A stretch of 64,000 bases of DNA from Seiridium cupressi (GCA_036674765.1 JARVKI010000052.1:1-64000), one strand, 5' to 3'. Positions 29,558-43,517 are shown, counted from the first letter of the stretch. Notes: generated by a model from the letters alone, not told the origin. Translations and numbers: made by a program.

Positions 29558-32388
29558 ATGGATGATTTGTCAGGACTCGAGTGGTCGTCGGCCAACCCCC
29601 CCAAGGGTGGCCCGAAGACCACAACCCCAATGGGCATGAACCAGAATAGCTTCTACCCAACTCTTCGACCTACGCCCTCTCCCCAGGTTTCCGGGCGCAA
29701 CACGCCTCTCTCGGCCCAAGGCTCTGGCTTGAACGCCCTGAAAGCAGCACCAAGTTCGAAGCCGGCAAACGATAGCTTCAGCAATCTCGTCAATTTTGGC
29801 GGGGCTAAGAGCAATGCGAACCTCAGCCTCCGTGAACGACAGGAGCAATTGGAGGCGGAAAAGAGGAGGAAAGCCGAGGAACAGCGGAAACAGATGCAGG
29901 CTCAGTATGGTGGCGGACAATTCTGGGACAACCTGGGCTCTGCCAGCGCATCTCGAACAGCTTCCCCAGCGGTACCTACGAATAGCAGCGGAATAGGGGC
30001 ACAGAATGGACAGAGGCAATCAGGAGACGATGACGATTTATTTGCGGCTTTCAACAGGAACACTAAAGTCGACAACGCGAGCCACTATCCACCGCCTCTA
30101 CCACCAACATCTGGAAAGAGTAAACCGGCAAACGCAGCTAAGCTCGATCTCGGCTCTGCGAGCGCTTGGAGTGTACCCCCAACCTCCGGCAGCGCCGGTT
30201 TTGGAGACGAAGACGACGACCCATTTGGACTAAACGAATTAAAAAGCAAGACTCCGCAGCAACCGACATCCATTGCCGCCCAAGCTGAAGATGATGATTT
30301 CTTGGGCGACCTTGGAAAGCCGGTAGAAGAAGTACGCCGCAAGGTGGAAGCGTCAAAGCCCAGACCGGAGCCTGGGAAGCCAATCGAAGACTCCGACTCT
30401 GATTCTGATTCTGAGCTGGAGGTATCCCAAGGGCCACAACGATCGGGAGGCGATGATCCCTTCGACAAGGCGGTTGCAGAGCTGGTTGACATGGGATTTA
30501 CACCTGAAAATGCTAGACGGGGTCTCACTGAGAGCGGCGGCGGCTTGAACATACAAGCTGCTGTTGGATGGCTTCTGGACGACGCACACAGGACGGCAAG
30601 GCAGGAAAAACAGTCAGCTAGAGATTCTCCTGCGGACCGGACAAGAGCTCGTGAAGATGCCGGACGATCGAGGAATAATGCCAGTCCTGCCTGGATGAGA
30701 GAAGAAAACCCCGACTTGCCACCGCGAAGAGACAACAGGTCACCTGCTGCTACTGGCGACTTGTCCCAAAAAGCGGCCGCTATGGGCACAAGTTTTTTCA
30801 AGACAGCGAACTCGCTTTGGAAACAAGGACAAAAACAGGTCCAAAAGGCAGTAGCCGACTTCAACCAAGAAGGGGGAGGAGACCCGAACCAGCCAAAGTG
30901 GATGAGGTCTGCTCAGCCAGAAAGACCACAACTAAGAGAGAAACAGCACTCTTCAGCGACAGATGAGGCTATGATGCTCGAGTCTGGCATGCGACCAGAG
31001 AAGCAACCATCTCGGTCATCAAGGGAGCCGCAACACGCTGGTACATCGAGACCAGGGCCAGCTCGTGATCAATCCCCGGCTTTGGCCATCCGACCAGTGG
31101 GATCATCGGCAGTGCCCAAATGGCAACAATCACAGCCTGCAGCCGATCCTAGAGCTCGTCTTAACAAACAGCTGGTGGAAGAGCAAAGCGCACAAGCATA
31201 TGTGAGCCCGGCTAGGAGGAAAAAGGCAACACCACAACCACAGCCACAAGCCCCTGTAGACCCAGAAGTCGACCTGTTCAGCACAGCTGCCCCCGTGTCT
31301 TCAAAGCCGCTTCCTCAACGGTCTGCTCAATCCTCTCCGGCCTTTTCCAAGCCTTCTGGTCCCAGTCAGCCAATCTCACGAACGATTACGCCTAGACCTG
31401 CTGCACCAACAAGGCAGATCCCTAGCCTACCCCCAGCAACCTTACAGGCGTCTACACGTCATCGCCTTGATGGCACGGCTCATTTCAAGCGTGGCGATTT
31501 TGATGCTGCCCACACTGCCTACACCAATTCGTTGAGGGGAATACCGCAATCGCACCCACTCTGCATTGTGCTACTCACTAATCGGTCACTCACTGCGTTG
31601 AAGACTGGGAGTCCTAAACAGGCCGTAGATGATGCGGATGCAGCCATCGCGATTATTGGCCCATCTCGTGGCGACGGCGAGAAAGTTGCTCTCGGTGATG
31701 GCGAACAACGTGACATGAAGGAACTCTACGGCAAGGCTTTGAGCCGAAAGGCAGAGGCTCTGGAACAAATGGAGAAGTGGGCAGATGCTGGCAATGTATG
31801 GCAACAATGCGTCGAAGCAGGGGTAGGCGGCGCATCTGCTATTGCTGGACGCCAAAGATGCCAGAAGGCTCTTGCTCCCAAGCCGAAGCCTACGCCTAAG
31901 CCCGTCCAAGCAGCCAAACCTCGACCCAGACCTTCTGCGACATCAAGTCTGGCACCCCAGAAGAGCTCCGAAGCTGTGCAAAGGCTCAGAGAAGCCAACA
32001 AAGCAGCCGAAGCGGCAGATGATGAGAAGTTCGCTCTCAGCGAGAAGGTGGATGCGCGCATCTCGGCATGGCGAGACGGCAAAAGGGATAACATACGTGC
32101 ACTGATTGGTAGTCTGGATCAAGTTCTCTGGGAGAATAGCGGGTGGAAGAAAGTTGGTCTTCACGAACTGGTCATGGCGAACCGCGTCAAGATACACTAT
32201 ATGAAGGCTATTGCCAAGACCCATCCCGACAAGGTACGTTCCTCGCTTCATGGGCATGTTTTGGTGTGATACTTAGAGTGATTTAGCTACCCCAGGACGC
32301 CAGCACAGAGGTCAGGCTGATTGCAGCCACGGTCTTTGCAACGCTGAATGAGAGCTGGGACAAGTTCAAGGCTGAGAATGGGCTTTGA
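29558..32388 (+). CDS. swa2: auxilin/Swa2-type clathrin-uncoating J-protein
   Basis: Exons 29558-32233 and 32287-32388 encode 925 residues; the 53-nt intron (GTACGT..TTAG) lies directly after the HPDK of the J domain. The N-terminal 300 residues are disordered and carry DPF-type motifs (DDDPFGL, GDDPFDKA) and acidic patches as in clathrin-adaptor interactors. A UBA domain spans about 300-345 (FDKAVAELVDMGF, then NIQAAVGWLLDDA). TPR-like helices run from about 634 (HRLDGTAHFKRGDFDAAHTA) to 770. The C-terminal J domain (about 845-925) has the essential HPD in AIAKTHPDKL and ends TLNESWDKFKAENGL. This order, UBA-TPR-J, is that of yeast Swa2/Aux1, which recruits Hsp70 to strip clathrin from vesicles. 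The start has a good ACCATGG context. Confidence 0.92.
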
Positions 32389-33093
32389 GACCGTCCAAGC
32401 TCAGGTGCTAGATATAGACGGTTTGCACAGCCGGACACAAGGATACGAGTCCATGACGGGAGAGATCATGGTAGATAGCGTGCGTGAACTTGCCTACATC
32501 GAAATAACGACTTACCTTTCGTTTGATGTTGCACCCGCTTGCATAGGCCTAGGAGAGAGGTTCAGACGTAGAATTCCAGGCATGCTTTCATAAAAGCCGG
32601 GGCTATTACACTTGTTGCTGACAGAACTCATGACAATCAGCAACACGCTCTCTCTCCGACAGAAGATGTTCAATTCCTCTCCCAAGCATCCTTTTGCCGG
32701 CCTTACATTCTCCCAAGATCAAAGCTTTGACGTCTCGGCTCCTCATCGCGTGATTAGAGTAGAAGGGCCGGTTTTTGCACCTCCAGTCGCGTGCCGTGCG
32801 CGCTTTTTTTTGGCATGGGTGTCTCCCCACGGGCGGTGGCGCGAAATGTTGCCCAGGACATATTCACAGAGCAGTACTGGGTCTTGTACGAACGACTTCT
32901 CATTTAACTCAGTATGACAGGTGTGGCGTCGTTGATGCTCAGTGCAGTTCACGTATGTATATATTGCTGTCGAGCAGACAGTCAAGTCTCTGGGCCTGAC
33001 AACGCCAGAACTGAATACCCTAACCTAGCACGAAACTTCGTACTCCCAAGCACCCTACCGCGACCGTATGCAACATAAAAAAAAGCGTCCTCA
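32389..33093. other. convergent intergenic region
   Basis: This 705-bp interval lies between the stops of the auxilin-like gene (plus) and the giant DUF3638 gene (minus). It should contain both 3' untranslated regions. The short frames on either strand have no recognisable content. Confidence 0.5.
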
Positions 33094-36000
33094 TCATGAA
33101 TCCGTGGAGAAGTCGTCCGCCTTTAAGAGCAGGCCATTCAGTATCTTCCCCACATGAGTCTTGTCAATGCCCTCGTTATTACGTCGGATTTTTGCCATGA
33201 GAACCTGAACGAATTTGGTCGGACTACGCGTATACCGGCCGTTGTTCACGCACATACCGGCGCTACAGCCAGGAGGTATGAAACCGTCCGCCTCGAGAGG
33301 GATATCACTGTCGATAGTTACCCAGGCAAGGCAGAGAGTATCACAGACCTCAGTGTATTCCTTGAAGGACTGCACATACAGCTGCCCAGCGAAGAGGTTG
33401 AGTTGGCGCACCAGGCTTTGGGGTATGCTGTGTGCACTCTCACGTTCGGGGACAGTATACAGCATCAGGTGGTCCAGAGATGGGTGGTTAACGTTCATGC
33501 GAGGGGTGTAGATGTGTAAGGTCACAGTCTCTGAAGCCTTGATGTCTACCAGTAGCTCCTGGGCTTCAAATGGGCTGACCACAACGAGGTGCGCCACACA
33601 TCCGGTCCCCAAACCACTCGTGAGGACCCATTGTACCGGACGTTGAAACAGATCAGATTGGTCGTTCCGCCCCTGCTTCATCTCGACCGTCCTGGCAAAA
33701 TCTTCTGTGACAAGAAGGTCGCGAGGGAATTCATTGACGTCTGCGTGGACAGCGGCGCTGGTGTCGCCGAGACTCTCAAAAGCGTGCATAAAGCCGCCGT
33801 TTTGCATGATGACATAGCCATGTCGAATAAAGTATCGCAAATTTGGGTGGATTTGGTGTACTAAAGGCTCGGTACGCGGTGGCCGTTGGACTTGGCGCTC
33901 CTCCTCTGCTTCTGGAGACAGCTCGCGTTCCTGCTCTTCTTGTAAAGAGGCCATGCCAATGTTCAACGGACCGAACTGTTCCAGATGATCGGTAATATTC
34001 TTGGAGATTTGATCATCGATCCCCTCAATCAAGTTAGCGATGTCCAGGTTCGAGCATCCCGGACGGTAGCGGTGTTCCAGGGTCTGCGCCTCGCTTTCGA
34101 GGAAGCGTTCGGCCCAGTCACTAGAATAATCGCCTTGATTTCTGATTCGCTCTTGCCGGTAGCTGTCTTGCTTATAGAACCTCGATGCCTGCGTAGCCCA
34201 TAAAGGGACGGACTTCTTGGTATCAAAGTACGTCTCGCGAATAGCCCAGGCAAGGACATGGGTTGCAGTAATGTGGGAGGCATTCGAGAGGCAGTGCTGC
34301 TGCATGATCTTGTTTTTGATCTCATCTGGAATGCAGAACACGACCGTTTGACCCTGGCCTAGTTTACGCATCCGCATACAGGCTACTTGATATTAGCAAA
34401 ATGACCCAATACATGCCTTTCCTACAAGCTGCATACCTTGTACGAGGCGGTCCTTGGTAAGATTGTGGCCCAGCGTGACCGCAGCGCGGTAGTCTTCCGG
34501 CAGTTTCAAATCTGTGCCTCGAGTGTGCGACTCATCGAGGAAAACGAGACATTTGTCCGTCTGTTTTGCGAACGGTGAGACCTGCAAAGGCTCGATACAG
34601 CCAAAACGATCGATGACGGAAAGGACATCGTCGTTGTCGAAGTAGATCACAGCTTGAGTGCGGTCGCCATCTTCTTCAACCATGCGCAGCCATCGCCGGG
34701 CAACTTCCTGATTCGTCAGGTCGATGATCTGGGCACCGACATCAAGAATGACTCGGACTTGAGGCATTAGTTCCGTGAATCGTCCTAGGATCTCGACGCC
34801 GTCCGAAATTGCCCCATCGGACGTCGTGCGTTCCGACATCAAAAAGACTTTGTTCTCGGGTTTCACCAGATAGTTCAGTACCAAGGCATTAGTGTGCCTC
34901 TGCTCGGGGATATCGAGCTGGCTGACGGTGGCTGGTAAGATGTATCGAGAGTCATTGGTACCGCTAAAGCCAGTGACGGGATGCGATCTGACCTTGCCTA
35001 GATCCCACCCCGACGCCGAGAGTTTATATGGAAACTCCTGCATCTCCTTGGAGAACACGAGATGTGAGATAAAGTAATCAATGGCACCCTTGGAGTATCT
35101 GAGGTGCGGGAAAACCTCCGTCTTGCACTGAACGCGATCTTGTAGGTTGATACCAGCCAAGTCGCCGTATGACTTTGGCAGAGTTGGCGCATAGTGGACC
35201 CATGTTGAGTACTCAGAAGTGGCTTGGTCATCGTTCTTTAACAGGCTGAACAAGTCGAAGAGATCTTGATCTTTCAGACCTGCATAATAGTAGCTCAGGC
35301 TAGTCAGGACGATGACAACGTCCGGATGACTGAACTCCGACCTTGGTGCAGGATCATCTTTTGCCCTGAATGGAACTGCCAATCTGGTCTTCGGTATCCT
35401 ATTGCTGTCGACACCATAGTTCACTCGCCAACGTTTCTGGCAGAGAGCATGGGCGATGATCCCACCAGCAATCAAGCCACGAAGTAGGAGCAGAGTATCG
35501 ATGACAGCATCAGTCCAGAACGAGCCCTTCTCAACCATCTCAATATCAACAAGAGGCAGGTCGGAATGTAATATGTACCGTTGAACAGTGGTTCTCATCA
35601 TCTCCGGCTGTCGCGCGATAGGGAAGCCTTCCAGACCTCGATGACAGATCTGCTCTGCTAGGCGTTCCAGGAGCCTCCGTAGGGCATCTTCACGGAAGAT
35701 TCGCAATCGCGGAAAGCGTCCTGATGTGTGACGCCATTCATATATTTCAAGTGACTGAGGGAATAACGATTGGACGTCAGGGGCTAGATGTCGGACAAGT
35801 TCGAGAACTTGTTGTATTATAGTCCAGCGCTGAGGGCTGTGCTCGATCGATCGCTGTTGCCCGATGGTGTAAACGAGCTCAAACTTGACGCTCAGGTTTT
35901 CATCACTCTCGTCGATTATATCCCTTGAGTGAGCGTCAAGAAATTCTTGAACCATCAAGACCATCCGAGCTACCGTATGCTCTCCGCTGATCATCCGCTC

Positions 36001-39000
36001 GATCCCCATCAACTGAAATGAAAGCAAATGCTCGGGCTGAACAAGCAGTATCCCACCTCCTTTCATACATTCCTCTAGCATTTGACGAATGATCTGTACT
36101 TTGCTAGAGTCGAGTAAAATCTCTCGCGAGATTGGAAGTTGGTAAATTCGACGTGCGATCAGATTGCCGCATTTTGCAAGTAGGATCTGATGCATCTGCC
36201 GGAACTGCGGTTTAGTCACGATCGTCCGCACGAGTCGAACACCGGTGGCCAGTGCCATAGCAATCGAGGGAACGATGACCGATGACTTTCCCTCCCCCAT
36301 ATTTAGTTGCATCGTGGCATTCTTTCCATCTGGAGGTGCCATCATCTGCCAAGCAATCTGTTGTTGCACACGGCGAATCAAGAAGCCACTCTCACACTCC
36401 ATGAGGAGCCACTCTGGGTATTCAAAAGGGTCCCAATTTTCGTGCCCATGGTTTCGGAGTTCTTTGAGGAAGTCAACTTCATTCCCACAGTATTGCAATA
36501 AGCGATCAGCGCGCTGCAATTGCGTCAACGCAACACCATACGCCACAAGTTTCTTTCTCCAAGGCTCCGAGAGTTTGTTCCATCTCGATCTTTGCAGCTG
36601 ACTCAAGAAAAATGTCACAGAACGGCGTGGTAAGAAGTCCATCTGAGCCGCAATTGGCTTCGCCCCTGCGTCTAGTCCTTGCAGACCCGAGGGTTGAGAT
36701 GCTGATCTTGTGAGATCTGTATCAGACATCAAAGCATTGAATAACTGCTTGACACAAGAATTGCACCTGGATTGATGCTGTTGTAGCATATCTCTCATAT
36801 CTGACTCCGATTCGCATACACGATATCGTGGGTCCTGTGCCTGTAAATCTGAAAGGCTCTGCTTCAACTCGACCCGGTAGCGTTGTTCGTACTCAGATGT
36901 AGCTTGCTCGCTGATATGATTGAGCACGCCGTACAGCCTCTCACATGAGTGTTGCTCTTCTGGCAGAGCCTGAAAACGAACGTCTAATCCAACACGTTGC
37001 GTCGAAACGTGCGATAGGTTATTCTGTTGAAATAAATCATCTATCGAAATAAACCCGGCCTTTCGAGATATGGGTGTCATTTGAGAGGGACTCTGCATTC
37101 GAACGGGAGGGGATGGCCTAACATCATACGTGTGAAGTGCCTCCACCATCCTTTCCAGATATTGTTTGAACAGCGAATTCTTGTGCCAAATCTGCCATCT
37201 ATTCAGAACAGCCGACATAGCTTTTCCTCCGTTGATGTAGCTAGTCAGTGTAGGCTGACGAGGACGAGGGCATGGCCACTGGTTTTTGAGTTCTCGAAGA
37301 AAGGTGGAAATGCCCTTGTCCTTGTTATTCTGATATTCTTGGTTTTGTCTTCTGTGAAAGTTTCGGCTGGATTCCCTGGTGAACCTCTGCAGGTCGGCCT
37401 CTGGACACGCCCAGAGCGGCCGTGCTTCGCCTGCAATTATGGACCTTATTTCAGAATCCTTGAAACGATAGCCTTGAGACAAGTTGTAGTTCTCCGCGGC
37501 AGGCAGCTGGACTTGCGCAACACGAGGCAGGAAAGCAAGCGAGAAGAGGACTTGAATTACTTGATTGAGATCGTCAGAAGCGAATGCTTGAGCTGCGAGC
37601 CATACGATGACTTCAAATTTATTGATCCACCGCTGATCACATTGAAATGCATAGTGAATGTTGTGCCAGAGATCTGGGAGAGCACTTTGCGGATTGGTCA
37701 GCCACTTGGCGCTGTATTGCATGTCGCATAGCTTCGGCCTCTTATTTCTGGCTGGAAAAGTTTGCGCTTCAGATAGCAGGCTGTAAATTCTGTCGACTAG
37801 ATCGCTGCTGGGAGTATCCTGAAGCGAAACATCACTCTCGCGAGCTCTTACAGCCATTTGGACTGTGCGCTGTGCACGCCCTGATCTATGAGTGCGATCT
37901 CTGGCTTTGTAGGGTACGTCCTTCTTCGCTGAGAACAGTTCCGCTCCGAAGTCATCCATGCGTAGGTACGCCGTGCTAATGAGATCTCTTGCCACTAATT
38001 CGGCATCAGCATGATCGATGTCCAGCGTTGGCAGTGGCTGATGAGGGTAGAGGAAGCTAATTTGCCGCATATTCTCGAGTATATCTTTCGCAACGGTGTA
38101 AAATAGACCATGTTGTGAGATGTAACTCAGTTGAGGACACCATATCACTGTCTGCATGACTTTCTCATTTCGGGGATAGAAATGCCTCCTGGGTGCCAAG
38201 CCAGCGATCCGTGCAAGGAGATCACCCTCTTCCTGTGAAAGGCGCACTGAGGACTTCACTGCTGATGATTTCAATATAGTCAGTGCTTGCTCGGTGCCAG
38301 TCCGGTTGGTCAGCGGGTCCGGAATGCAGTAAGATGTGAGTCCGTGTAGATAAGCCAGGAACAGTTTGCTTTGTAACGTGCCAGCATCCACAAGCCTACC
38401 TATTCTGGAGTCGATCAAATAGTGCTGGACCCTGGTCGCAGTACCTGTCGTCACAAAGACTTGGATGTGCATGCTTTCAGCATTCTCGTTGTGATCTTTC
38501 CTGTAGGTGATTTGCCCCTCCGGGATGAGCACTACACGGCTACCTGGATTGTTGGAGTCTCGCAAAACAAGCTTACCACGCAAGCCAACCAATGTTCCTA
38601 TGGACTGTTGCTCGTCGATTTGCATGCCGCGGAATTGACAAGACTCCACTGCATTCGACATGTCGCGAACGAAGAAGTTCATGCGCAAGCGAGGCAACAG
38701 GATATCGAGACGCCGCTGAACTGGGGAATACAGGATGTGTTGATGCAAACAGGTATCAAGCGCCCCGACCGCTTTGGAAACACGAATACCGGTGTCACTC
38801 AAAGGATTCACAATGTAATCATTGCGATTGCGAGTGATTATCCATCCAGACTCTCTACTGACGAGCCGCCAATCATCGCTGCTGGTTTGCCAGGGATCGG
38901 CGAGGGGCCGAAACTCAACTTCCCCCGTATCGTGGTGATACCAGTGGACAAAGTCATGTACAAAGGCTTTGGGAATGAGACCAGTGAGAGCACGTGGAGG

Positions 39001-42000
39001 TATAATATCATAGCTTGATCTCATGTTTGTGGCGTATACCAACAAGTCACTGGAGCAATCTGGTATCGATTCGATGCTGAAATGAACCATGCAATCCCCG
39101 AAAGTCGTTTTGCTGGAGAACTCCATCCCTGGAACAGAACTCGGCATCACATTCATGAGGAATTGACCAAAGAGGCGACTGTAAGTTTTATGCTTGACAA
39201 AACCGGGTGGTAGACGTGAAAGTGGTGACCCGTTCACAAGTAATTCGCCGGTGAGAGTATTGTAGTGTATCTGAGGAGATCCTGAGATGTTCTCAAGCCA
39301 GTATTCAGCTGTTGAGCAGGCACGCCAGTCCGATGACGTGTCAAATGCAGACCAATAACGGCTGATAGCCAGATCCAAGCACTTGTTCTTGTAGATCAAG
39401 ACTTGACTTCTCAGGGTCGGACTTGCACGGTGCATGAGATGATACCACCTGTCCAAAAGCAAAGACTGAAGTCGATCTTCGCCGTCTTTCAGCTGTATAT
39501 TATCCCGGATGATAATCGATGCCTCGATGAAGATTGATGCCGTTTCCGGTTCATTCAAAACATGTCCTAGTTGGACTTGATCTATATTGAAGGAGTCTGA
39601 GCATATGAGAGCGGTGTATAATAGCATGCGCCGAAACTGCATTCTTTGTTCGTCATCCTTGAGATGGCTCGACTCGTCAGCAAGATTAGCCAACCATTTG
39701 TGTGCTGTATGCCTAGCATGATCCAAGAAGGCCAAGGACTCTGTTTTGTTGGTCGTTGTGATTGACAAGGATCTAGTCCCAAGGAAAATGAGAACCCAAA
39801 GATAGATGGTTGATTCAAGGTTTTCCTCGATTCGTGCGAGACCTTTGCGCAAGGCCATGATTAACTGCTTGGCGAAGCGATTGTCTCTGAGGGTCGAGTG
39901 AGAGGCCCTACATGCCTGTCCAGAGAGAACCGGTCCGGTCTGGAGGCAGATCTGAACCAAGAAAGTGGCCGTCTCTGGCGTGTTGAAATTGATGTGCGGG
40001 CTGGTAAGCTCTCGGAGTATACTCATCCACTGTAGCTCGTATCCACATGGAATGGACGCCAAAGCCTTGCATTCGCCCACTTTCATGTGGCTGGGGTACG
40101 AATGTTGACTCGCAAGAACTTCATTCGGGGGTTCTCCATTTGGTTGAGCGTATGTGCGAAGTATGAACTTCTCCAGATTTGCGGAGCGTTGCGGCAGCTT
40201 GACAAGGCAACCTGATGAGATTTTTGAGCTCGTTCGAAACCTTGACATAAACACCGTTCGGCGATCGTCGAAATAAAGCAGTTTGAGTCCGTTATTGAGG
40301 CAGACATCTGAGTTTTCAAGAGAGGATATGTGCCTTTCCTTTCGGTGTGTTCCGAGATGAGGTTTGGTCTCAGAAAGAAGGTGCAGGCGTCTGTTATTCG
40401 TCGGGGCTTGCCAGCAACGTAGGCCAAGGTACTCTCGAAGAGGATACTGGCTCCGTGGGGTCTGGGATATCGAAGGGACGGATCCCAGAACGTTGTCTAT
40501 AAAATAGATGGTCGTGTCTCTCCAAGCTTGAAGAGGAACGGGAGGATCGAGTTCGACAACAACTGCTTGCTTCTGGGCCGTGCATTCCGGTAATGGCCAT
40601 TCGTGCACCTGTATTGCGAGACGTTTCGCCATTGATTCGTATTTACAGCGCATGCATAAGGAACTGTGATTCGAGTACGTCATGCCCCACCTATCTATAC
40701 CTTCGTTGTACTCGCAGGCCGCTTCGCCATGGCGTCGCACTACAACATCTGGAGTCAGTCTTTGCTTCTTCTGACATGCTTGATGGGTTGTCGGGAGTTA
40801 GGACCCAGGTTTCAAGAGCAAAAGCGCTGAATCAGGAACCGGTAAACTCCTAAAACAGGCTATACCGGGCATGAAATAACTCTGGAAGTTACTTACTGAG
40901 ATCGTGATACTCATCCTGGAGACGTCTCAGTTCCTCAATTTTGGCCAATCTATCCTTTGCCGCCTGTATCTCGATGGTCTCAAGTAAGCCTTGGTGCTTT
41001 CTTGACTGAGAGAAATAGCGTGTCGAGAAGCCGCGTGCTTCTCCAAATGATAGGAAGATAGAAGGACAAGACTGTTGGTCGGCAAACATGCTACGTTGAC
41101 CGAGATACTCTTCCGCTCGATGCAATCTGTCCATGTCATGGGAGAAGCTTAGCAGCAAGGCCTGATAGACCTCAACAGGGATGTCATGCTGATAGTCTTT
41201 CATCAGCGGGAGAATTGCTGTAGCTGATCGGTCTACTGCAATCCAGAGCTCAAGGATCGTCAATAACATGCGAGATTGGCCCTCTGGACGACCCTTGTAG
41301 TAAGCCTCAGCATCTGCGTGGTATTGCTGGATCAACCCTGCCAAGGTATCGCATGTGGTTGGATTGTGGAGCATATCTTCCAGCCATGTACCGAGGCGCT
41401 TGTCTACCCAAGATTCGAACGCTGCTAGCCGGAATGGCAAGTACTCCTGTTTTCCAGTACTGAAATCCGCCGAGGGTAGATCCTGTGACGAAAGTGCTTG
41501 GATCTGGGAGATTGGCGTGAAAGATGGACGCCTTCCAGATGTAGTACGACATTGAATAGACTGTAAGAACTTATCCAATTCCGGCATGCGAAAATACAAA
41601 TCCTTTTCCGTCTCGAGATGAGACAACATCGCAAAGTCAATACGTGGGTCTGATTTATGGGCGATCGTATCCCAACGATGCTTCATGATACGCGAAGCTT
41701 CTGTCATGCTTTGGCTGACCGCCTCGAGCCAATGGCCGGCTTTAGGAGACTCCAACTTGAGTAAGCGCCGAGAGATTTTTGCAGACATTGTTTGCAAGAT
41801 ATCGCTAGCCACCGAAGAACGGCAGGCAATATCAAGAATTCGTGACAGGAAGAAGACCATAAATTGCTTGTACAAGTCGGTGGGTGCGCTGGCTGTACGC
41901 TCCAATGTCAATTGCAAGGCAATACGAACGAGCAACCATGTTGGGCTTCGTCTCCAAGGATGCTTGCTTGAACTCCACATGACTTCTTCGCGGGTGTTCT

Positions 42001-42764
42001 TGCACAAACCACGTTCGTCCACTTGAGTACCGAGAGAGAACAGAACGCTGGCCATGTACTCCGTTACTGCGTGCGGCCTGGTCGTTTCACGGTCCTCATC
42101 GTGACTTTGCCTTGCTTTTTTCACCTGTGGCCTCATTCCGGGCACAGCTTGGTGACTCATCATCGCTAAGGTGTTCGCAATGACTGGCTTGAAACCCGGC
42201 TCTTCGACAACATCGAGGGCGATTGCAACTGCAGCAGATGGAAATTGACGAACGAGACGGCCATGGGTAGTCATTACGGATCTATTGTCGGGACAAAGCT
42301 CGAATACTTCGAAAATGACATGTTCGTGAACTTTACGAATGATGATTCCGGCATTCTGCTCGGTGATCTCGAGGGGGAGGGCAGCTGATGACCCTGTTGC
42401 TACATCAGTTTTTGAGTACTGGACTGCCAATTGTGTTCATAGGTGAATTACCAACGACACTTAGCGTTTGCAGCGCCTCACGGAGCCTGTCCTCGAGAAG
42501 ATGTCCGTGGGAGCTTCGAACACGCCGCATGTTCTCGACCATGGCACGTAACTCTTGTACCAAACTTTGGTGTTCTTCTTGTATGGTAAAGGAGAAACGC
42601 GCAAGACAGTCTTGAATGAAGCCCAGTAACTGGTCGTCATGTTTGGCCGAGCGGTCCTTTCCATCTGGAAGTTTTGGTGGTAAAAAGACATGGTGGAAAA
42701 AATACAGCAAGGTTGGTAGGCTCAAATCTTTTGCTCCGGGTTGAGCAGGTAAGGAATCCATCAT
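33094..42764 (-). CDS. giant DUF6606/DUF3638/DUF3645 protein (annotated in databases as a ubiquitinyl-hydrolase-like family)
   Basis: Four exons, 42764-42461, 42399-40897, 40778-34437 and 34382-33094, give 3,145 residues with every phase equal to 1. Introns are 61, 118 and 54 nt. The second intron could instead end at 40749, shortening the protein by 10 residues; I prefer 40779 because CTAAC lies about 20 nt before it. The N-terminus has the family start (YFFHHVFLPPKLPDG). A region about 620-680 holds C-x2-C (SSLCMRCKYE) and the conserved IQVHEWPLPE. The DUF3638 core carries NMGEGKSS at about 2095-2102 (Walker A-like, K2100), ILLVQPEHLLSF, and DESDEN near 2225. DUF3645 follows with VVIVLTSLSYYYAGL. 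Downstream are LDESHTRGTDLKLP (R2689) and, across the last junction, QACMRMRKLGQGQ. The family is widespread in filamentous fungi and absent from S. cerevisiae. The deubiquitinase label is family annotation only; I see no typical Cys/His protease triad. Confidence 0.9.
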
Positions 42765-43491
42765 GGCTTATTATGACTGGAATACGCCTAGAGGCTCCTA
42801 TAACAAGTAGTGCTTTTTGTGTCTGGGCTTACTATGCGGCAATCGTACGTCCCTATCGTGTCAAAACGCGTCCGGCGGGGCCAGGTTGGTCACTGCCTTG
42901 TGCGGGATATCTTCCCCAAGTAATATTCGTACTCAGTCAATATAGGTAAAGAATCGTGCCCGCAGGGCGGTGGTAGATTGTGTATATCTGTCAATGTTGA
43001 AAGACGGGAAAAAATGTTCATATGAACACACGGTAGTTGAACGAAAAAGACGTGAACCTTGATTGTATTGCTGAGAAACCCGTGGGCTTCGTTTTTCGCT
43101 CAATAGAAAGCCATCGAACCCTCACAGTCCTCATTCCAACACAGATATGCGAGAGGCCCATCAGTTTGCCCCAAAATAGGATTCCGACGGCAAGCCACCA
43201 CTCTGAACAGTAGGGAATCATTGGACTGGAGTACCTGATAAGGCACTCAAATCAAGTGCCTTCGATGCTTGATAAACATTGGTTACACTACATCAATGCT
43301 CAATGCATGTAGACGGCGAAATTCATGAAATTGAATAGATCAGACTTAGTCACTGTTGTAACATATACCTCAGGTTATTGATAATCAAATTTCAGTGCGT
43401 TAATCTGGTTCTGTAGCCACTGGTGAGTATCATGTATAGAAATGGGAGCCGGTCTACAACGGGAGATGACCGGGATTAATGGAGAAATTTG

Positions 43492-43517
43492 AAAAAAAAG
43501 AAAAAAAAAAAAAAAAA
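43492..43517. repeat. A-rich homopolymer tract
   Basis: Eight A, one G, then 17 A on the plus strand. It lies in the AT-rich gene-poor region. It could be the tail of a degraded retroelement, but no element-like coding sequence lies just upstream, so a simple microsatellite is the safer reading. Confidence 0.85.

Noticed and set aside
34892..39018. Plus-strand frames opposite the giant DUF3638 gene (up to 216 codons)
   Set aside because: They lie wholly opposite conserved coding sequence with no domain or splice sites of their own.
43492..43517. LINE-type retroelement ending in poly-A
   Set aside because: No reverse transcriptase, endonuclease frame or target-site duplication is visible near the A tract.
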